The notes under the pieces: generated by a model
What the model was told of the DNA's origin: nothing
What the model saw: the letters and a program-made list of their open reading frames with translations, nothing else
Databases searched by the model: none
DNA from: Blastomyces gilchristii SLH14081
Lineage: Eukaryota; Ascomycota; Eurotiomycetes; Onygenales; Ajellomycetaceae
Assembly: GCF_000003855.2 (NCBI RefSeq)
Contig: NW_003101672.1
Location: forward strand, 643,483 to 707,482
DNA: 64,000 nt
Reading direction: 5' to 3'
Part shown: piece after piece, positions 49,201-61,777 of the stretch
Layout: each line of letters starts with the position of its first letter
Position numbering within the stretch: the first letter of the stretch is position 1
Program-made: the position numbers and the translations under genes

Positions 49201-49575
49201 TGTAACCGCAAGCGCAATACTAATTGCATCGTCATAATTGCTCATGAAGAAGGAAATCGCAGCAGAAGCCAAAAGCAACAGTATCAAAGGCTCCTTAAAT
49301 TGCTTAAGAAACCGTAACCAGAGAGGCTCCGGGTCCTCGGAGGAGAGTTCGTTGGGGCCATCCCGCAGCAATCTCGCGTGGGCATCGGCCGGGGAGAGGC
49401 CATGGACGAGCGATGTTTGTAAACGGTCAGCTACTTCCTGCGGACTGAGCTTCGAGTATGTGGATGTGGTTGAAGACGATACGACAGTACTCGTTCGATA
49501 GGGAGAGGGAGTCTGTCGGGCGGAATTGGGGACGGCGTAGAGAGGGAGCGGAGGAGGGGCCGGAAATCCTGACAT
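46265..49575 (-). CDS. pmr1: Golgi Ca2+/Mn2+-transporting P-type ATPase (Pmr1/SPCA)
   Basis: Two exons, 49575-46932 and 46854-46265, give 1077 residues. The intron has GTATGT and CAG, and joins ILWI to [16 protein letters not shown] without frame change. P2A-type ATPase features are present: cation ATPase N-terminus ([18 protein letters not shown]), actuator region DRIPADLRI and [10 protein letters not shown]4 [12 protein letters not shown], phosphorylated Asp429 in CSDKTGTLT, and the hinge [19 protein letters not shown]6 NILMD with Asn and Asp forms the single Ca2+/Mn2+ site typical of SPCA pumps rather than SERCA. The pump loads the Golgi with Ca2+ and Mn2+ for glycosylation and secretion. 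A Ser/Pro-rich N-terminal extension (1-38) precedes the domain. It shares a 925-bp divergent promoter with RAD21. Confidence 0.95.
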
Positions 49576-50500
49576 AGCTCAGGATGCGGAGGAATCAGTA
49601 CGCCAGTCTGGCATCCCGGGACAGTTACGGGGCTGGCAAAAGCCGGGGTTACGGTGGGAGCAGAGAAGGCATATATCAATGGGGTGCGCTTCTGATATTG
49701 GCGGCCGCTGGTCAGAAGACGGGATGTTGCTGATGAATGTGGTAGTCTCGGCGCGGACCCGTGGACGAACAAAGCACGTTTCAAAGTCCGGACGCCAATA
49801 CTAATATTAGCAGGGCGCTGCAGATCGGGATGGAATTGAGGGTAGTAAGCGAAGAGGAATTGGGGAAATTGCCAGAGTAGAATCGGGGAGCTGAGAGGGA
49901 ATTCTTCTTCATCTCCGTTGGCTAATGGAAAGCTGTCTTTAAAAATAATATCGCGGATAGGGCTTGGCCACTTGGGCTCGCGGCTCTCGAGATTATGGGG
50001 CTAAACTCAATTAGACCTAGCCCTTCTTCTGACTTCCGCGTCTGGTCCATGCCAAGCCGCTGCTGACTGATGCTCACTCACGTGATGTTCCAGCCACCGC
50101 ATTCTTCTCTTTTGGGAACAAAATTCTGGGATTTCAAACAAACGCGCTTCCCAGATCCCCCAACCCCTCTCCTATTTCACGCCGCCGCCCCATCGCCGAC
50201 TCATCATTCCACCGATTCCCATTCTATCTCTGCGTTAGAAGCGTCGAACTGTGCATCACTCATCGCTTTGATTGAATTTAGATACGTTAGTCGATTCCCG
50301 TTGCCCTGTAGCATAAGGACCTGTCGCGCGAGGTCGCAATTCGTGGGCCCTTGATCCCCAAAGAAAGCACCAGCGCGTCGATGACTGCGGGTCGACGTAC
50401 TGGTCGCACTCGTTGTTGACTCTCTTTCTCGCGTCTGGAATCACCTTAAGAATACATCTTTCCTAATAGTACACGGCATTGTTGATCCCATACCTTCAAC
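49576..50500. promoter_or_regulatory. Divergent promoter pmr1/RAD21
   Basis: This interval separates two divergent start codons and holds C/T-rich leader-like DNA before RAD21. Short frames here were not called. Confidence 0.45.
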
Positions 50501-52375
50501 ATGTTTTACTCGGAAACACTATTATCGAAGACCGGGCCGCTGGCTCGAGTCTGGCTGTCCGCGAACCTCGAACGCAAACTGACAAAATCTCACATTTTGC
50601 AATCTGATATCGAAAGCAGTGTCAGCGCGATTGTCGATCAAGGCCAAGCACCCATGGCGCTGCGGTTGAGTGGTCAGTTGTTGTTGGGTGTTGTCCGTAT
50701 TTACAGCCGGAAAACTAGGTACCTTCTCGACGACTGCAATGAAGCTTTAATGAAAATTAAAATGGTTCGTATGACGGTTCATAGACTGCCGGAAAATAAT
50801 TTGCTTTGCTAATACCATATTTAGGCTTTTCGATTGACCAACAATAATGATCTCCCCAGCTCTGTCACCCTTCCTGCGGGTGGAATTACACTACCAGATG
50901 TGCTTACAGAGTCTGATCTGTTTATGAACTTGGATACATCTGTTTTGTTCTCACAGCCTCAAATAGGGACTGAAGGGAAACGGCCTGCATCGTCACTCGG
51001 TTGGTCGAGTCAACTTCTTCCAGACAGCACCCCTACTCAACGATTCGCGACACCCATCGAGAGACCCCACTTGGAAGATGATACCGGTCTCGTTCTTGAT
51101 TTAGGCGAGGACGACATGCCTTTGGGCCACGACATGAGCATTGAAGTGGGACGAGATGCACCCGCTCCACGATCGGCTGGCGATGACCTTTTCAGCGACG
51201 ACCATAGGCCATTCGACGATGATTTAGAGCTCCATCACAGTGATGCCGGAATCCAGTTTGGCAAGCCAGGCACTGAAGAAGATGCCCATGACAATGTGGA
51301 TAACTTCTTGCAGCGAGATGATGATGTGTTAATGGGTGGCATTGAAGAAGAACTGGGGGTCCCGGTTGCCGAAGAAGACACAACGGTGGTACCTGCCGAA
51401 GAACCCAGTGAATTTCTTAGGGATTCCCAATCTCCGCTCTCCTCTGTGCGGTCTAGTGTCGTGCGAGAGTTTGATGACTCTTTTATGAATGAGAATGAAA
51501 CTATCCGCCAACCCCAAAGAGTCAAGAGAAGAAAAATCATCCAACCAGACGTAGATACTGTGATCTCCAGCCATCAAATCAAGGAGCAACAAGCTGACCG
51601 ATCGAGTATCTTGAAACCGGCCTCAATTTTGCCACGTGACCCTCTTTTGCTGACTCTGATGAATATGCAAAAGAACGGGGATTTCGTGTCAAGCGTTATG
51701 GGTGGCAACAACCAAAACTGGGCGCCAGAATTGCGTGAGATGCTGTCAATCGATGCTGTGCGCCAGGCGAGCGAACTTAAGCGAAAACGGGACAGCGGCA
51801 TTGCCGATATGGATGTTGATGGTGCTGACAAAATTCCGCGACTTGACCTTAGCGAGGAAGACGGTCTCCTACATGCGGACGAAGGCGTTGAAATTGGCGG
51901 AGATACCACCTTGAACCAGCAATCCGAAATCCACCTTGCTGGTGACGAGGAACGACCACATGACTTGTCCGATGACGAAGCTGCCGTTTATCAAGCGGAC
52001 GGCTTTAACGACTCAAGTAGTGTTGTTCATCCCGCAGAGAGCGGGCCAATCTCCCTCGGCACACAGCACGCTGTTCACCTGTTGCGTGATCGATTTGGTG
52101 GCGAGCCACCATCCGAGGGCGCGGCGCAGTCGAAGAAAAATAGCGTTGTTTTCCAAGATCTACTTCCCGAAAAGATCACGAGCAAGAGTGATGCGACCAA
52201 GATGTTTTTCGAGGTTCTTGTGTTAGCTACGAAAGACGCTGTTAAGGTTGAGCAGAGTCCCGGTACGATTGGTGGTCGTCTAAAGATTCGTGCCAAGCAG
52301 GGTCTATGGGGATCGTGGGCAGAAACTGAAGCGGGTGGCGAAATAGCCACCCAGACACCGGAGGTTACAGTTTGA
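50501..52375 (+). CDS. RAD21: Cohesin kleisin subunit Rad21/Scc1
   Basis: Two exons, 50501-50764 and 50825-52375, give 604 residues. The 60-bp intron has an atypical GTTCGT donor and TTAG acceptor. The N-terminal Rad21/Rec8 domain begins MFYSETLLSKTGPLARVWLSA and includes LRLSGQLLLGVVRIYSRK; the splice joins KIKM to AFRLTNNND, a conserved step. The C-terminal winged-helix domain (about 520-585) has SKSDATKMFFEVLVLATKD, which binds the Smc1 head. Rad21 closes the cohesin ring and is cleaved by separase at anaphase. The central region is acidic and disordered, and PQRVKRRKI (about 240) is a probable nuclear signal. Separase sites (ExxR) are likely within it but were not assigned. It is the mitotic kleisin rather than Rec8 by its N-terminal motif. 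Confidence 0.93.
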
Positions 52376-53762
52376 TTTTTTATGTCCATTCAAAAGGCTT
52401 TTGATTATCCTCTGGATTGTTGCCCTAATATCAGCTTTTGGATGGGTTCTTGAATGTTCCTACCAAGATACAAAATACTTTGGCGAGTTCTGTCCGCCTT
52501 CCTTGGTCACTTTCTCTCCCTTCAATTTTAAATGTCATTTTCTTGTCTCTTTCTTTTTTGACCTGAAAAAATCTTGGCTTCGGACTCCGGGACGGACTGT
52601 TGCTGATCGTTACTTAGTTCTATGTTTTACTGTACCAAAGGTTGAGAAATAACGGTTGTGTACAGTTTGTGGTGTTACATCATGTATGATTGCTTCTGCT
52701 CGTGCGAAAGTTGACTTGAGGCTGGGTTAGCCTTCTTTTTTGCTTCTTTGTTGTCTTTCTTTTCTCTGGATGTCCCACTGCGGCTTCGTTACCAATTTTT
52801 GTCACAGGAAAGGGGCGCAATGAAATGGCGTTGACAGTTGGGTTTTCTTGGTATATATAATAAAGCTTGGATTTCTTTTTTCACCAATTTTTCTGAAACA
52901 AGCGGGTTTCGTCCGGGAGAAACAGGGGCGTTGCGAGTTCTTGTCGTAATAGACAAACATTGCAGCGCAGCGGCGCCTGGCGGTTAGTTTAGATTTGATC
53001 ATTAGTACAGTCGCCGTATTCGAACCAATATCAATCACAAGTATACTTTTACAGTTCATGAATCTTCGCCTTTCCCTGCATTTATCGTAAAAGCTTCCCC
53101 TCTGGGGTTGAGTGTCGAAGGGTTGGATGGCAACGGAGTAAATTTCTCACGTCGAGTTTCCAAGTTCGTATTTCTCTGCTAAATATGTGTATATATTCCA
53201 TTTACTAAATGGGGAGAAGGAGGTCGTTTATAACAATGGATTGAGATGGAACGCAATCTTGCCTGGGAGGCGAAAACTCCTGGACCCAATTTAGAAGATA
53301 AAAGGAATTGAAAACAGAATCTCGCATGTCCTTCTGTTTCTGTAGGTGTGGTTAAGGGGGGTTGGGCGTTTTATATTCAGGTCAACTGGATATAAACAAA
53401 TAATTAGAGGTTATTTTGCATTTACTGATTATTTTTAATTTAATTTTTCTTGATTGGTTGACGTAGATGTTTGGCTTTGGCTCACCCGGTGGCGATCCGC
53501 GGGGTTAGAGATGATATCATCGAGCTTATTTACGTTACAACGTGTGGTAAGCCTCCAATTTGGCAGGAACTATGTATGTTTCGGATATTATTATCCCTTT
53601 CTATATAAAGTATTTGGGCATGTATCAACCGTTTACATCACTGACAGTAAGTGGATTCGTTCCATGTTAGCTTAGATATTGCCAAAGCACGCATTCAAAA
53701 CGGCACATTAATTTCTGTCATCCTGGTACAGAAGAGGGGGTCAAGTGATACGACAAAAAAAT
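52376..53762. other. Intergenic region after RAD21
   Basis: T-rich 3' flank and mixed sequence. No coding frame or RNA gene was recognised. Confidence 0.45.
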
Positions 53763-54023
53763 ATGTCCACTTCTCGAAGGATCTCAGAAGGCAGCGACGG
53801 AAGTTCCACCGATAGCTCAACCGACCCAGCTTCTCATGACTCGTCGACGCACGTATATCATGATACAAAACACCAACAGAAGTTCTCCGGGTTGGCGGAC
53901 CAGAAGCATGCCGCCGAGCAGCGAGAGGAAGAGAGACGAGATGAATCGCCGCCGGAAGATCGTAGTTTCGTGTATAGAAAACCAGGCGCGGGGAACTTGT
54001 TAACAGAGTTTCTGGAAAAGTAA
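53763..54023 (+). CDS. Small hydrophilic hypothetical protein
   Basis: An 86-residue frame from the first ATG. The N-terminus is Ser/Asp-rich (SEGSDGSSTDSSTDP), the middle is charged (AEQREEERRDESPPEDRS) and the end is FVYRKPGAGNLLTEFLEK. It has no membrane segment or known motif. A GTAAGC donor-like site overlaps the stop codon, so transcripts might splice onward; joining to an AG at 54148-54149 would also end in LEK and stop. The family is not recognised. Composition and compact order make it more credible than chance frames nearby. Confidence 0.4.
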   Translation: MSTSRRISEGSDGSSTDSSTDPASHDSSTHVYHDTKHQQKFSGLADQKHAAEQREEERRDESPPEDRSFVYRKPGAGNLLTEFLEK

Positions 54024-55540
54024 GCGCGATATCTATACTGGATATTTTTGATTTTTGCTCTCTGCCATTTCTGCGAAAGCGTGCCTTGATATATTTAATG
54101 AGTATGAAATGCTCGTTTGCTGAACTTTTTGCTCGCAAATGAGATTCAAGTGATTCGCCTGAGTGCCGTTGGTACTTATTCCGGAAAAACCAGGCATCGC
54201 TTATAGCGAATGATTTTTCATTCCCACACCTATCGAGATTCGATATTTAACCGGGCTATCACGGAATACTGTCACTGCGACAGTGCTTGTTTGGTCTTTT
54301 ATACCACTAGTTAGAAGTCGGCAAATGTGGGATTTCAATATTTTGTGTAACCTTAGTCTTTATTTGATTGGGTCTTATGAGAGGAATTTCTGGGTTGCAG
54401 AGTATAGAAACTTGAAGCAGTATTCAAGTGTACACGCTCAGGTGAGAAAATCGAAGAGTTGTTGCTCAAATTGTTCAGTCTTAGTTGTAGCATTTAGTTA
54501 TTAGATGCCTCTCGCAGGAGCCAGAGGACACAAGGATAGTTTGGCGCGGAGAGGAGCTTCCGAGGCCCCAAGAATCCCTGAAGGCTCATGTCATGAAACA
54601 TTCTATCAATTCGGCGCTTGAACAGTAAAGAATGTGATGCCACATAGAGGTAGCAGCTGCGCCCACAATTGAAGCCGTGCAATTTTGCCATCCCAGTAAG
54701 CTATGGGTTGATGCAAAAGGTGGAGTCGAGATAGTTAAGCTTATTTGATGACTAAGTTAACTAATCCCACGTGGGTGGTTAGCCCTAAAACGCAGCTGGC
54801 TGGGGCCAGACACCGGACGGTCAATGATCATTGATCAATGGCCGAACCGAGTCGAGGACCGGGCCGAAGTCAACATTATTTTGGATACCTATAAGAATGG
54901 ATAATTATATGTGCTGGAGTGTAAACAGAGAAGTGTGACGAACCCCGATGGATTAATGATATGAATACTGCCCTGTAGCACTATCAAGTTCTAGTCGATG
55001 AGGTCATTTGGCCGCTATTTGGGTCTTGTTTCCTCTCGGTAAGTCATGACGGCAGACGTCGAACTTTGCGACAACTTCCAACGACGTTATTAGACGGCCC
55101 AGTTGCCTCGAGGGATGGCTCTTAGATATGATATAATTGTATGAATGCCGCGATTTACACCCTCATTCGTTTCTATAAGCATTCCTCATGATTCACTAAG
55201 ATAATTCTTGCTCACCAATTCCCCCCTTTGCCATTTTTAACTAATCCAACCCGTTTGGCTGCTTACTGAGATTAGCTTGTGGTATCCCCACCTAGCGGCC
55301 CACCATAGAAGAACGAGCATCAGCTGCCTCCAACATTTATTATTGGCGAAAATTTACAAGGGCATATGCTCTTCGGGGCATGAATAATTAGACGGATGCT
55401 GCTTTTTTTCTCCGGTAAAGTTCAATGTCTCATTCTCACTCCTGATGAGACGTGATCTGAAGCTGTACTAATCCCGGCGGACATTCGATTGCCCCCAGAA
55501 TCTCTTGTCGTGTAGGGCAATTGAGCTCTAACTTGAAGAG
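54024..55540. other. Intergenic region before the DHA1 transporter
   Basis: No supported coding frame. Two overlapping perfect palindromes lie at 54821-54840. The stretch may hold the transporter promoter. Confidence 0.45.
54821..54840. repeat. Overlapping palindromes
   Basis: TCAATGATCATTGA (54821-54834) overlaps CATTGATCAATG (54829-54840); both are perfect. They may be a binding site for a dimeric factor or chance. Confidence 0.5.
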
Positions 55541-58247
55541 ATGCAAGAGACCTATGGAGAGCCATCGAGTAGGACGGAGGAGAGCAGTCAATCAAGCGAT
55601 CAGGATGAGAATCGGGATCAGGTCCGTAGCCGGGGCGAGTCACATTTTGAACCAATTTGCCGGCCTAAATTGGATAATTACTCTAGATCAATAAGCCAAG
55701 CGACTTCACAGAGCTCCCACTCACTACGTCGAGTGTATTCCCTTTCTGACGGATATACCCATCCTGCCGTTGACAATGATCGGCTTCACGAACCCGAGGA
55801 GGATGAGAAGGCGGAGGAAGTGTCGGCTGCTCCTGGAATGGAGTATATTGTGAAGTGGGATGGACCCACCGACCCTTCCAACCCGCGGAACATGAGATTA
55901 GGGAGGAAATGGGTCGTTGTCCTAGTTTTGGCTGTTGGGTCTGTCTGTGTGTATGTATCAGTGAACATTTTCCAGGCCTCGCGATGTTGCTTCCCCGGGT
56001 CTTGAGAGGCTAATCTTGAGCTTTTGCTGGTTAGTACATGTACCTCGTCACTCTACACCATGACGTATGCGCAGATAATGGAAGAATTCAATTGCTCTCG
56101 GATCGTTGCGACACTGGGATTGTCCCTTTTCATCTTCGGATTGGGAGTTGGGCCACTGGTTTTGGCGCCATTATCAGAGGTAAGTACTTCTTCTAGTACA
56201 TGTACTGTACATGCTGGTACACACAAGAAAGAAAGCTGAGCATAATGTGATGTCTTCTAGTTTTATGGCCGAAGGATAATATACGTCACTTCGTTTACAT
56301 TCTTTTTAATATGGCTTGTACCGTGCGCTGTAGCCCAGAATATCGAGACTATGCTTGTGGCAAGGTTCTTCACAGGAATTTCAGGCAGTGCTTTCCTGAG
56401 CGTCGCAGGTGGCACTGTTGGAGATATGTTTGCTCGGCATGAACTTGCAGCGCCGATGATGATCTACACTGCGAGCCCATTCATTGGACCAGAACTCGGC
56501 CCTCTGTAGGAAATCCCTCCCGTGCACTGTTTTAATGAGTACAGTGTTAATGAGCTTTTTAGATTGGGCGGTTTTATATGTCAGTATACCTCATGGTATG
56601 TAATGTGCCCTACTTGTTCTGACATATATGGAATCTGACCTTTTATGCAGGCGCTGGGCATTTTACATGCTGTTGATATGGGCAGCGTCTATTTTAATCG
56701 CCATTGCCCTGCTCGTCCCTGAGACTTACCACCCAGTGTACGTCATGAAATCCCAAGATATTTTGCGCGATTTCCGCACAATTACTAATTTTGAAAAGGC
56801 TATTCCGGCGCAAGGCTATCAAGATCAGGCGGGAAACAGGCGATAAACGCTGGAAAGCTCCGATTGAAACGTTAGACCGGTCCGTGGGCCAGATTGTCCT
56901 TCGATCTATATATAGGCCGATGCTGCTGTTAACGATGGAGCCCATGTGCTTGAGTCTTTGTATTTTTTCGGCAATCCTGTTAGGTATTCTTTATCTCTTC
57001 TTCGGAGCTTTTCATCTGGTGTTTTCGACACTTTATGGGTTTACACTTTCACAAATCGGCTTAAGCTTTATTGGTCTTTTCGTTGGAATGATTTTCGCCA
57101 TCATGAGTGACCCATTCTGGAGAAAAAATTACGCTCGACTAGTTCAGAAGCGTGAGGCGAAAGTTGGCAAGTTGGATCAATATGAGCCCGAGTGGAGGCT
57201 GCCCCCAGGTAAGGTCCACCTTTTTATGCTGGTAATTGTAATCATACGAGACATTAACAGAACTTTGTTAGCAATTGCTGGTGCCCCGATAGTGTCTATT
57301 GGCATTTTCATTTTTGCCTGGACAATATTCCGAGACGTTCACTGGATCGCACCTATAATTGGCAGCGCCGTATTCGGTCTGGGGTGAGTTCCTTTCCTCA
57401 CTCTATTTTAACATGTATTGGTACTGGATTTATAGCTAACTATTATGGGCTACGTATCCCAAAACCATGAGCCACAGAACCATTCTTGTCTACTCTGGCA
57501 TCTTCACCTTTCTAGTTGATGCCTATCCTTTATACGCTGCTAGTGCTCTAGCAGCGAATAGCTTCCTCCGGTCAAGTTTTGGTGCTGCTTTCCCGTTATT
57601 TGGAATCCAGAGTATGTCTTCTTTCCCATTACGCGACACCCTCTTCGCCGTTTCTTGCGTCTCTTACCACTCGAGAGCGTTCAGGAAATATCCATGTTCC
57701 CGAGTTATATAGCTAATGTGCCATGCAGTGTACAATCGACTAGGATTCAACTGGGCATCCACACTCCTAGCTTTCCTGACTGTCGCAATGGCTCCTTTCC
57801 CGTGAGTAAAATAGTACATTGTTACAATTATCTTCTCCTTTCCTCTTTCATGAATTTTCCTTACCCCTCGATATATTCCTTATGGGTTATTTTCTGCCAA
57901 TATCTCACCCTGGCTATGCACAACGCCACTTGTAACTGTTGAAGATTGGATCCATTCCATCGCCCGCAGTCCTCTGCAGTTTGTGGATGGCGTGAGACTT
58001 GAATACTTCACTTGGAAAGAAATGAAGGACAAAAGAGCCAATTATGAGGTTATCTCATATTCCCACCATCCAACTTGTTCCGTTCTACTTCTGTGGATTG
58101 CCCTCACGTCAGAAATAAGTTACCATCAAATATGAGAGAATGGTTTCCAGCTAACCCCTCTTGCCTTCTAATAACAGATACATATTTTTCCGTTACGGCA
58201 AGCGGATACGAAAGAGGAGTCGGTTCGCCAATTCAACTCATGGCTAG
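55541..58247 (+). CDS. MFS drug:H+ antiporter-1-type transporter
   Basis: Ten exons: 55541-55950, 56035-56179, 56261-56505, 56563-56595, 56651-56737, 56799-57208, 57272-57383, 57478-57611, 57729-57801 and 58178-58247. Together they give an intact 572-residue protein, and every join keeps frame. A cytosolic N-terminus of about 125 residues ends in the DHA1 block VKWDGPTDPSNPRN. Twelve membrane helices follow, with TSSLYTMTYAQIMEEF, the loop motif FYGRR, VGDMFARHELAAPMMIYTAS (in part), GPLLGGFICQYTSWRWAF, LVPETYHPV, ILVYSGIFTFLVDAYPLYA and the terminal FFRYGKRIRKRSRFAN. Such proton-driven transporters export drugs, polyamines or metabolites at the plasma membrane. The last intron (376 bp) is far longer than the others. 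It is convergent with the tyrosinase gene. The substrate is unknown. Confidence 0.88.
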
Positions 58248-59190
58248 TCATTGAATTGAAAATTACATGTTCTCCCCACAGCTCTGCGTCAAAGAGAAGG
58301 ATAAAGGGTGTATGTAGGTAAGTCATAAATCGCTACATTAGTCATGCGGCCGAATAGAACATTCTGGTTTGGGCATTTAATTGATAGTGATGTATAAGGG
58401 GGCTTCTGATCCTTTTTGATTATTCTGCTGATTATATTAGTTGCATGTTGCATGTACAGATAGATATAGATCAATTTGCTGTACATTCCTTTCTTTTTTT
58501 TTTTATTTTCTAAATCAAATATGACTGCGGTTACTTTTACTCTCCATCCTTGTCTCGCATTCCATAGACATTCCAATATGTGTTCAAATATATAACTAAT
58601 GGCGAGTATCATATGAATAAATGTGGTCTAGGGATGGATATTGGTGTCACTATCATTTGGTTTTCCAACGTATATAGGCAAGGAAATTAATAACTTCTTC
58701 GTTTGACAAATGAGCTATTCTGTGTGATGTTCCCGGCACAACGCAGTAGGTCTATCATCCATGATGGTGACCTATTACTGTTTTCAAGCCGTACCTATTT
58801 CTTCATATATGCTTCACAAGATATATTAGGCAAAATAGCATGGAATCATAAAGTTGATCATTCTTGGTAGTCCTCATAAATACTAGCGTATATGGCCCGT
58901 TTTTGAGCCATACTTAGCTATCCGAGAAGTCATACGCAACATTATAAATGACTCAGGATGTAAATGAGTGTGCAAAGAGGGAGTAACTGCCCGAGAGGGA
59001 GAGTAATTCAAAAAGAGTAATGATAGTGAAATAGACAGCGGTTTCGCACATTGACCTTGGCAGTTTCTTCTGCCTGTCCGATTTTCTGTTTTTTTCTGTT
59101 TTTTTCCTTTTTTGGGCGTAGGGCTGTTAGAATTCATTTCACGAAGCATCAAGCCATTACAGAACTCTGGGTATGCTGCGATCTGCCATA
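58248..59190. other. Convergent intergenic region transporter-tyrosinase
   Basis: AT-rich 3' flanks with short T and A runs. No gene was recognised. Confidence 0.45.
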
Positions 59191-61777
59191 TTAAAAGAGT
59201 CCGAATCCACCGCTTCCTCCACTTCCATCGCCTCTCCTGCCGCTACCACCAAGGCGGCCGAGCGTACCACCCAATACGCCAGTAGCAGTATCCGTAAGGT
59301 CCCCTGCAAGGTTGACAAGGTCTCGTGCTCCGCTGTTAGTAATCCCAGATACTTCCCTCAGGCTCTTTGTGGCACCGTCGCCTAGAATCACATCTCCTGT
59401 GGCATTGACTGTGCCGAGAATGGCACCAGTTCCAGTTAAGACCAGCGCCCCCGTACCGACGACCAAAAGCTCAGCGACATCCCCTGCTAGAGAGATGAAA
59501 TTCTGGAATGCTCCGAACACTGTTTTTGTCGCATCAGTCGAGTATTTGGCTACAGTATGTGCAACAGCCACAGTGACGGCGGGCTTATCATTTTCCGTGT
59601 TGGGCGGGACAATTTCCCGGCCGGTGGCCTAGTAGCTTGGATTAGCCATGTATACACCATTGTCGAAAGAGACAGTGGACTACACACCGAAACTATCTGA
59701 ACATAGAGGCGCTTTTTCAAGAACTGTTCTACCTGGTTCGCGTTCTCGATGTCAATATTTTCATCACCTGGATAGAGGGGGAAGAATTTCAACATGTGGC
59801 TGATAACCACCTGTGCGTTGCACGTGGCTCTGGTCATCTCGAGGATCGTGCAGTTTGAGCAGACTTCTTTCCCGTCGGAACTAGAAGGGGCGCTGAAGTT
59901 ATAGACATTTCCAATACAATCCTTTGCAGGGTCCTTCTTTTCACCATATTGAAGATATATCTTCACGTTGAAAGGCATGCCGGAGAAGAGAAATCTAGAT
60001 CTTTTCAGCACTGGACAGCGGCAGGGTCTTTCAAAACATGGGAGACATACTTGTAGAAGCTGACATTGACAACAACTTCAAGTGCTTCGACCTCACCTAC
60101 TCCCTTTTTTTTGAGGGTATCAGCCTTATGGCTGGCATATTTCTGGTCTAGCAGCACGTGGATTGCGTCGATGTGTTCCTTCTTACTGCCATAGTTCCAT
60201 CTCTGCAGCTCCGGATAGGTGTAGTTGAATACGGTATGGTTACGGACATCGTCAGAGGTATAAAATTTACCCTGGCTGCTCCGGAAAGGCGCAAGTGGAG
60301 TGGTTGGTCCAACAGTGATCCGTGCTGCGTCCTTCTCCGAGGAAACGACTTCTCCCTGTGCGTTTAACATATTTCCAAGTGCATCTTTCAGTATTTCTGT
60401 GGTATCTCCGAACCACTCATCCTCATGGATATACTGCCATATCGAATAAAATCGTTCGACATTCCTATACCATAATCTATCAGTGGAAAAAACGTGAAAA
60501 CGATCATTAAGCATATAATCTTACGCGTGGTGAAGCCAGAAAAACGGATCAAAAGAAGCAACAGGGACTTGTGTCATATGTCCATTGTTGTCCCCGCCGA
60601 CAAACAAATGCACATTATTATGTATGGATTCCAAGCTTTGATACCACTGGCCTGTTTTCACTTGATCGTCGGTCTTGGGAAGCTCTCCATTCGTGGCAAA
60701 ATCGGCATATTTCAGCGCGTATTCGAATAGGCGCCAGATATTTTCAGCCGCATCGTGCTCCTTTTTCGAAATCTCGGGCTTAGTCCCGGGAAGGAACCAG
60801 GGCATAGTGTTCGTGAAGTTGTTATAAACCTCAAAACTCCTTATTTCTCCCTCACGCCACTTTTCAGGGAAGTCTGTACTCCACACTTTACCTTCCGTCT
60901 CCGCCTCCTGCTTCGTCAGATAGTACATGTTTTCCGGGCACCTGCTGAGGCCAACACAATCTCCGTACTAATTGGAATTAGAAAATTTCCCTTATGGGAG
61001 ACATAAGAAACTTACTTCCACGTCGTCGTTGGGTCCGACTTTCAGTGTCTGAACACCAAAATCGCCGAATGTTGTCTTTCCTCCCTGCGGCTTTAGGACA
61101 TATTGGTAGAGAGGATTGTCTATCACTTGCGGAAAGCCAGGGACAAGGTTTGGAACCTTATTTTCTTGGGAGGTTGGGGGGAGCCATTTGGCTATAATCT
61201 CCTGTTTTGACTCTGGCGGGGGAGCAGCCCAATCCCAATATGGGATCCTAAACGTTTCAGTCGCCTTCTTGTACTTCTGGTAATCCTCATGATTCTCCGG
61301 GATTTTGGGAAGGATCTCTGTTGCAATGATTTCTTGGATGAGTTGCTGGGGAATATTAGCCTATATATCGGCATGGGAAATAAATTGGCTTGAAAGAAGA
61401 AGTACCTCGTAAAGAGCAACATAAGGACGATGCCAACTTGGGAAGAGAACAGTACTATGGGTGCAATAGCCTGTTGGTTTAGGTCCATTTTTTGGCACCT
61501 CCTCGCCGTTCCATGGCAGATATGGCATCCCGTGAATCCCTGCAAACGCAAGTCAGCTGGGAAACTCTTTGGACCTTGTGGGACATGAAGTTCTACCTGA
61601 AATCTGGAAGTATGATTTAGGATGGTCTGCCGGTCTATCATAAAAGATCCTCAATGCTAGGACGTAAAGACTCCATTTGTGGATGTCCTTCTGCAAGTCG
61701 TGGATCTCCAGACGAAGAGGGATTTCACCACGGGGACCTTTTCCGGAGTGGACACCCGTAACCAGAATAGGTGCCAT
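59191..61777 (-). CDS. Tyrosinase, binuclear copper monooxygenase
   Basis: Seven exons: 61777-61597, 61539-61406, 61345-61016, 60967-60525, 60464-60051, 59994-59688 and 59628-59191. They give 748 residues with all joins in frame. Copper site A has His63 (GIHGMPY), His88 and His97 ([16 protein letters not shown]); Cys86-Thr-His88 is the CxH thioether motif of fungal tyrosinases. Site B has His331, His335 ([11 protein letters not shown]) and His361/362 in [14 protein letters not shown], where Glu replaces the usual Asp of NVDR. There is no signal peptide, so a cytosolic enzyme is likely. It would oxidise phenols to quinones, feeding melanin formation. The lid-like C-terminal domain contains CSNC, the usual CxxC. 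A further tail of about 145 residues ends Gly-rich and is not part of the core enzyme. The 56-bp intron 59995-60050 removes an in-frame stop. Confidence 0.9.

Noticed and set aside
55541..58247. DHA1 transporter as a pseudogene
   Set aside because: The many short frames looked broken, but ten exons with consensus GT-AG sites join into one uninterrupted protein.
60002..60050. Apparent in-frame stop and frameshift in tyrosinase
   Set aside because: Explained by a 56-bp intron with GTATGT donor and CTAG acceptor; removing it restores the family sequence [14 protein letters not shown].
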